Position numbers and translations under genes: made by a program. From positions 1 through 9,125 of the forward strand of contig JADQBO010000110.1 in the NCBI GenBank assembly GCA_016278585.1: 9,125 nucleotides of DNA. Direction: 5' to 3'. The DNA comes from Desulfosporosinus sp. Its GTDB lineage: Bacteria > Bacillota > Desulfitobacteriia > Desulfitobacteriales > Desulfitobacteriaceae. The notes under the pieces were generated by a model. It was not told where the DNA came from and searched no databases. It saw nothing but the letters and a program-made list of their open reading frames with translations. Below are positions 5,815 through 9,125 of the stretch, one piece after another (position 1 is the first letter of the stretch; every line of letters starts with the position of its first letter).

Positions 5815-7113
5815 ATGGCAATTCAGCGTCCAAAAGGGACTCAGGATCTATTGCCTGGTACAATTGAACAATGGCAATATCTTGAGGAAACCATTCGCTC
5901 AGTTTGCCGAGACTATGGGTATGAAGAGATCCGGACACCAATGTTCGAAGCAACAGAACTTTTTCAAAGGGGTGTTGGGCAAACAACTGATATTGTTAAG
6001 AAAGAAATGTACACCTTCCAAGATAAAGGGGATCGCTCAATGACCCTTCGCCCAGAGTTGACGGCTTCGGTTTGTCGCGCCTATGTGGAGGACAAGCTTT
6101 ACGGTCAACCTCAACCTGTCAAGTTGTACTATATTGGCCCTATGTTTCGCTATGAACGGCCACAGAGCGGACGCTTTCGTCAGTTCCATCAATTTGGAGT
6201 TGAGGTGTTGGGCGCAGACCAACCGATCGTGGATGCGGAAGTGATCAGCTTAGTCTGGAATTTATATCAACGGCTTGGACTAGTAGGGCTTGAAGTCCAT
6301 GTCAACTCCGTTGGTTGCCCAATTTGCCGGGCAAGGCACCGCGAACAACTACAGGAATTTCTGGTGACTCGAAAAAATGACCTCTGTAACGATTGTCAGG
6401 AACGGTTTGAACGCAATCCCTTGCGTATCTTGGATTGTAAAAACCCAGCTTGTCAAGGGGCGACTGTGGGGGCTCCGACAACCAAAGACACCCTTTGCGG
6501 GGACTGCAGTACTCACTTCGAGAAAGTCCTAGCCCTCTTAGGTAGAGCCGGAGTAATCTATCGAGTTAATCCACGCTTGGTTCGAGGGTTAGATTATTAC
6601 ACAAAAACAGCCTTTGAAGTTATGGTTGAAGAAATCGGGGCTCAGAGTGCCATCTGTGGGGGTGGACGGTATGATAAGCTGGTTGAAGAAATCGGTGGAC
6701 CACCAACTCCGGGTATCGGATTTGCTATGGGAATTGAGCGTGTTTTAGCAGCTCTCAAAGTTCAAGACAAGTTACCTGAAGAGGAACCGAAGCTGTTCGC
6801 GATGCTGATTGCGCTAGGCGAGAAAGCTCAAATCGAAGGGTTTGCTCTTCTGAGTGACTTGCGAAGTCAGGGAATACCTGTAGGTATGGATTTACTTGGC
6901 CGAAGTTTGAAAAACCAACTTAAATCAGCGAATCGTCAAGGGGCCCGCTATGCCTTCATTCTAGGCGAAGAAGAACTTGCTCGAAAAGTCCTTGTGATTC
7001 GAGATTTAACCTTAGGGGAGCAAACGGAAGTTTCACTGATTGACGCAATGGGAGAGATAAACAAGAAGTATCAGAGGGGTGTTTGGCATGACCGTATTTT
7101 CAGAACGTGTTGA
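5815..7113 (+). CDS. hisS: Histidyl-tRNA synthetase
   Basis: This class II enzyme charges tRNA-His with histidine using ATP; it is a cytoplasmic dimer. The 432-residue product shows MAIQRPKGTQDLLPG at the N-terminus, motif 1 around GYEEIRTPMFEATELF (35-50) and TLRPE (77-81). Motif 2 is MFRYERPQSGRFRQFHQFG (110-128), the HisA signature LVRGLDYYT (255-263), HisB CGGGRYDKLV (281-290) and motif 3 GIGFAMGIERVL (300-311). A C-terminal anticodon-binding domain follows (about 327-412). The insertion domain has four Cys pairs (C168/C171, C191/C194, C208/C213, C228/C231), possibly a zinc-ribbon, as in related clostridial HisRS. AAGGAGG at 5799-5805 sets the start with 9 bp spacing. Expression is gated by the T-box just upstream. 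The last 8 codons plus stop overlap aspS, so the terminal tail RGVWHDRIFRTC probably reflects overlap rather than a domain. Confidence 0.98.
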   Translation: MAIQRPKGTQDLLPGTIEQWQYLEETIRSVCRDYGYEEIRTPMFEATELFQRGVGQTTDIVKKEMYTFQDKGDRSMTLRPELTASVCRAYVEDKLYGQPQPVKLYYIGPMFRYERPQSGRFRQFHQFGVEVLGADQPIVDAEVISLVWNLYQRLGLVGLEVHVNSVGCPICRARHREQLQEFLVTRKNDLCNDCQERFERNPLRILDCKNPACQGATVGAPTTKDTLCGDCSTHFEKVLALLGRAGVIYRVNPRLVRGLDYYTKTAFEVMVEEIGAQSAICGGGRYDKLVEEIGGPPTPGIGFAMGIERVLAALKVQDKLPEEEPKLFAMLIALGEKAQIEGFALLSDLRSQGIPVGMDLLGRSLKNQLKSANRQGARYAFILGEEELARKVLVIRDLTLGEQTEVSLIDAMGEINKKYQRGVWHDRIFRTC

Positions 7114-8857
7114 GAATAAAGAGTTAGGATTAGCAAAAGTGGGAGAGGTTGTTCGTTTATTAGGATGGGTTCAGCGCCGTCGTGATCACGGAGGCTTAAT
7201 TTTCGTCGATCTGCGGGATCGTTCCGGGATTGTTCAAGTTGTTTTTGACCCAGAGAAGATGGGAGACGGATTTTCCAAAGCGGAAAGCTTGCGTTCAGAG
7301 TTTGTTGTCTCTATCCAAGGGCAAGTAATTGCTCGCCCAGAGGGAATGATTAATCCAAACTTAGCTACAGGGAAAATTGAGATTGTGGCACAAGCTTTGG
7401 AGATCTTAAATGGAGCCAAAACGCCTCCTTACTATCTTGTTGATCAGGTGGACGTCGATGAAACTGTACGGCTAAAATATCGCTATTTAGATTTGCGTCG
7501 GCCTGAAATGCAGGCCGTGTTCAAAGTTCGACATCGAGTTATGCAAATTATGCGTAATTTCTTTGATAGCCATGGCTTTTATGAGATTGAAACTCCAATG
7601 CTTACCAAATCGACGCCTGAAGGGGCCCGAGATTATCTGGTTCCCAGTCGTGTTCATCCGGGAGAATTTTACGCTTTGCCACAGTCTCCCCAGATATATA
7701 AGCAACTCCTTATGGTAGGCGGTATGGAGAAGTATTTTCAAATTGCTCGTTGTTTCCGAGATGAGGATTTAAGAGCAGATCGTCAACCAGAATTTACCCA
7801 GCTTGATGTTGAAATGTCCTTTGTCGAAGTGGAAGATATTCTTCCTATGATGGAGGGATTAATGGCAGGGATTTTCTTAGAAACGGTTGGAAAGTCTGTG
7901 ACTATTCCTTTCCCACGTTTAACCTATAAGGAAGCCCTAGATCGTTATGGGTCGGATAAACCAGATACCCGTTTTGGTATGGAACTCATGGATGTGGGAG
8001 AACTCGTAGGTAAGACCGGATTTAAAGTATTCGCTAATGCAGTGGCGAGCGGTGGAAGTGTAAAATGCATCTGCGCCAAAGGGTGTGCAGGCTTGCCACG
8101 TCGAGAAATCGATGACCTTGCCAAGTTTGTCAGCACTTATCGAGCCAAGGGCTTAGCCTGGATTGTCATGGCTGAGGAAGGGATAAAATCCCCTATTGCC
8201 AAGTTCTTTACTGAAACAGAAATGGCTGCCTTAATTGAACATACAGGTGCTGAGACAGGGGATATTTTATTCTTTGTGGCGGACACGTACGCTATTGTCT
8301 CCGATGCACTCGGTCATCTACGATTAGAGTTGGCAAAACGACTGGGATTAATTGAGGAGGACAAGCTTGAATTTCTGTGGGTTACGGAATTCCCACTTCT
8401 AGAATATGATGAGGAGCAAAAACGTCATATTGCAATTCACCATCCATTCACTGCACCTATGGATGAAGATTTACACCTTCTCGAGAGCGATCCACTAAAG
8501 GTTCGAGCTAAAGCCTATGATATGGTGCTTAATGGAACTGAGCTCGGAGGGGGAAGTATCCGAATTTATCGTCGTGAGGTTCAGGAGCGGTTATTTAAGT
8601 TACTAGGGTTTTCCGAGGAAGAAGCGGTTAACCAATTTGGATTTCTCATGGAAGCTTTTGAATACGGCACTCCTCCCCACGGTGGAATTGCCTTCGGCCT
8701 TGATCGGCTAATAATGCTTTTAACTGGAAAAGATAATATTCGTGACGTGATTGCCTTCCCAAAAACTCAAAGTGCATCTGACATTATGTCGCATGCTCCC
8801 TCGACGGTAGCAGACAAACAATTAAAGGAATTGCATATCCGGGCGGCTATCGAGTAA
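7088..8857 (+). CDS. aspS: Aspartyl-tRNA synthetase, bacterial type, probably non-discriminating (Asp/Asn)
   Basis: This class II enzyme charges tRNA-Asp with aspartate. The 589 residues match the bacterial type: an N-terminal OB-fold anticodon domain (GWVQRRRDHGG at 26-36), motif 1 around FYEIETPMLTKSTPEG (164-179), motif 2 CFRDEDLRADRQPEF (222-236), a GAD insertion (about 290-415) and motif 3 GGIAFGLDRLIMLL (532-545). H34 in RRRDHGG and G86 in RPEGMINPN stand where E. coli has Leu and Lys. These His/Gly residues are linked to relaxed enzymes that also make Asp-tRNA-Asn for amidation by GatCAB. ATG 7088 is preferred: GAGGGG at 7074-7079 lies 8 bp upstream. An in-frame GTG at 7079 would overlap that site. 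The gene overlaps hisS by 26 bp in another frame, suggesting coupled translation and shared T-box control. I see no clear terminator after the stop. Confidence 0.97.
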   Translation: MTVFSERVENKELGLAKVGEVVRLLGWVQRRRDHGGLIFVDLRDRSGIVQVVFDPEKMGDGFSKAESLRSEFVVSIQGQVIARPEGMINPNLATGKIEIVAQALEILNGAKTPPYYLVDQVDVDETVRLKYRYLDLRRPEMQAVFKVRHRVMQIMRNFFDSHGFYEIETPMLTKSTPEGARDYLVPSRVHPGEFYALPQSPQIYKQLLMVGGMEKYFQIARCFRDEDLRADRQPEFTQLDVEMSFVEVEDILPMMEGLMAGIFLETVGKSVTIPFPRLTYKEALDRYGSDKPDTRFGMELMDVGELVGKTGFKVFANAVASGGSVKCICAKGCAGLPRREIDDLAKFVSTYRAKGLAWIVMAEEGIKSPIAKFFTETEMAALIEHTGAETGDILFFVADTYAIVSDALGHLRLELAKRLGLIEEDKLEFLWVTEFPLLEYDEEQKRHIAIHHPFTAPMDEDLHLLESDPLKVRAKAYDMVLNGTELGGGSIRIYRREVQERLFKLLGFSEEEAVNQFGFLMEAFEYGTPPHGGIAFGLDRLIMLLTGKDNIRDVIAFPKTQSASDIMSHAPSTVADKQLKELHIRAAIE

Positions 8858-8933
8858 ATAGGATTCCCTTTAGTTTATAAGACAATTAAGAATTAGGGCA
8901 GATGCTATTAGGTTTTTGTATGCTATAGTGGAG

Positions 8934-8962
8934 TTGACAGGGAAGAGCGTGTTAGCTATAAT
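8934..8962 (+). promoter_or_regulatory. Consensus sigma-A promoter for the CsoR-family gene
   Basis: TTGACA (8934-8939), a 17 bp spacer and TATAAT (8957-8962) match the sigma-A consensus at all 12 positions. Transcription is predicted to start near 8969. Such a strong promoter fits a gene held off by a repressor, and an operator-like palindrome lies immediately downstream. It is 77 bp past the aspS stop. Confidence 0.88.
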
Positions 8963-8973
8963 ACTATTGAAGC

Positions 8974-8988
8974 TACCCCCTTAGGGTA
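8974..8988 (+). promoter_or_regulatory. CsoR-type operator, TACCC-N5-GGGTA
   Basis: A perfect 5-5-5 inverted repeat, TACCC (8974-8978), CCTTA, GGGTA (8984-8988), sits at about +5 to +20 relative to the predicted start. G/C-tract palindromes with outer TA are the operator type known for CsoR-family repressors. Its position between the promoter and a CsoR-family start codon suggests autorepression relieved by metal. The match was judged by eye. Confidence 0.75.
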
Positions 8989-9004
8989 TCGGAGGATGCA
9001 TAGC

Positions 9005-9125
9005 ATGACAAATTCAACCCCCTACTCAGAATCCAAAGAGGATATTATGCGTAGGCTCAAAAAAATTGAAGGCCAAGTTAAAGGGATTCAACGTATGGTT
9101 GACAATGACAAGTATTGTGTTGACG
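9005..9125 (+). CDS. CsoR/RcnR-family (DUF156) metal-sensing transcriptional repressor, N-terminal 40 codons (truncated by window)
   Basis: Members are small all-helical repressors that leave DNA on binding Cu(I), Ni(II)/Co(II) or sulfur/aldehyde ligands. The visible 40 residues carry the family hallmark RLKKIEGQVKGIQRMV followed by YCVD. C38 is the first conserved ligand position (Cys36 of M. tuberculosis CsoR). B. subtilis CsoR reads very similarly here (RLKRIEGQVRGIQ, RYCVD). The His and second Cys that decide copper, nickel or other sensing lie beyond the window, so I give no specific symbol. GGAGG at 8991-8995 is 9 bp before ATG 9005. An in-frame ATG at 8996 abuts it and is too close to be the start. 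The adjacent operator and full-consensus promoter favour an autoregulated metal-response unit, and the regulated transporter or chaperone is likely downstream. It is separate from the hisS-aspS unit. Confidence 0.9.
   Translation, partial: MTNSTPYSESKEDIMRRLKKIEGQVKGIQRMVDNDKYCVD

Noticed and set aside
1948..8136. Minus-strand ORFs of 60-98 codons (for example 1948-2220, 3332-3628, 3644-3910, 7945-8136).
   Set aside because: They lie opposite strongly conserved + strand genes, lack ribosome binding sites and show no recognisable motifs.
8858..8933. Terminator after aspS (CCCT...AGGG pairing).
   Set aside because: Four pairs over a long loop and no suitable T-tract; not supportable.
8949..8959. 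GTGTTAGCTAT, also found at 5451-5461 in the hisS leader, as a shared operator linking the two promoters.
   Set aside because: Exact 11-mers shared by chance are expected several times in a 9 kb window, and here the copy overlaps the consensus -10 element.
1..9125. A novel accessory, defence or mobile system.
   Set aside because: All recognisable genes are core housekeeping genes in a familiar order, with no transposase, integrase, att-like repeat or abrupt composition change seen.

Overview
The window is a chromosomal housekeeping segment from a low-to-mid GC Gram-positive bacterium (Firmicutes/Bacillota). The order recJ-apt-relA-dtd ... hisS-aspS is the one known from Bacillus and clostridial relatives. 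The strong AGGAGG-type ribosome binding sites, the T-box riboswitch and the insert-containing HisRS also fit. Protein wording looks most like the Peptococcaceae/Desulfitobacterium-Desulfosporosinus group, but that placement is an inference from memory. All genes are on the + strand.

Region 1 (1-5366) is one probable transcription unit: the 3' part of recJ (single-strand exonuclease), apt (purine salvage), a full-length bifunctional relA/spoT-type (p)ppGpp synthetase/hydrolase, dtd (D-aminoacyl-tRNA deacylase) and a short metallo-beta-lactamase-fold hydrolase. Spacing tightens along the unit: 62 bp before apt, 68 bp before relA, 1 bp before dtd, 11 bp before the hydrolase. I see no convincing internal terminator. 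In B. subtilis the position between dtd and hisS holds another gene (yrvJ); here it holds the hydrolase, followed by an orphan Shine-Dalgarno-like site.

Region 2 (5367-5814) is a 448 bp non-coding regulatory region. It holds a near-consensus sigma-A promoter (TTGACA-17-TAAAAT) and an unusual 5' leader segment with paired repeats. A complete T-box riboswitch follows, with Stem I, an antiterminator with TGGC bulge, and a competing intrinsic terminator with 7 T. It controls region 3.

Region 3 (5815-8857) is hisS and aspS, overlapping by 26 bp, so probably translationally coupled. The T-box has overlapping GAC/CAC triplets in its specifier region, but its TGGC bulge matches a G73 discriminator, as in tRNA-Asp, rather than the C73 of tRNA-His. 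The AspRS carries the His/Gly pair associated with non-discriminating enzymes that also charge tRNA-Asn.

Region 4 (8858-9125) has a perfect-consensus sigma-A promoter, a CsoR-type operator palindrome just downstream of the -10, and the first 40 codons of a CsoR/RcnR-family (DUF156) metal-sensing repressor cut off by the window end.

I found no mobile element, CRISPR array, tRNA/rRNA gene or prophage. The window is mostly conserved core genome. The items most worth checking are the T-box specificity, a three-unit 24 bp tandem repeat inside relA, the AspRS tRNA specificity and the extra leader hairpin upstream of the T-box.
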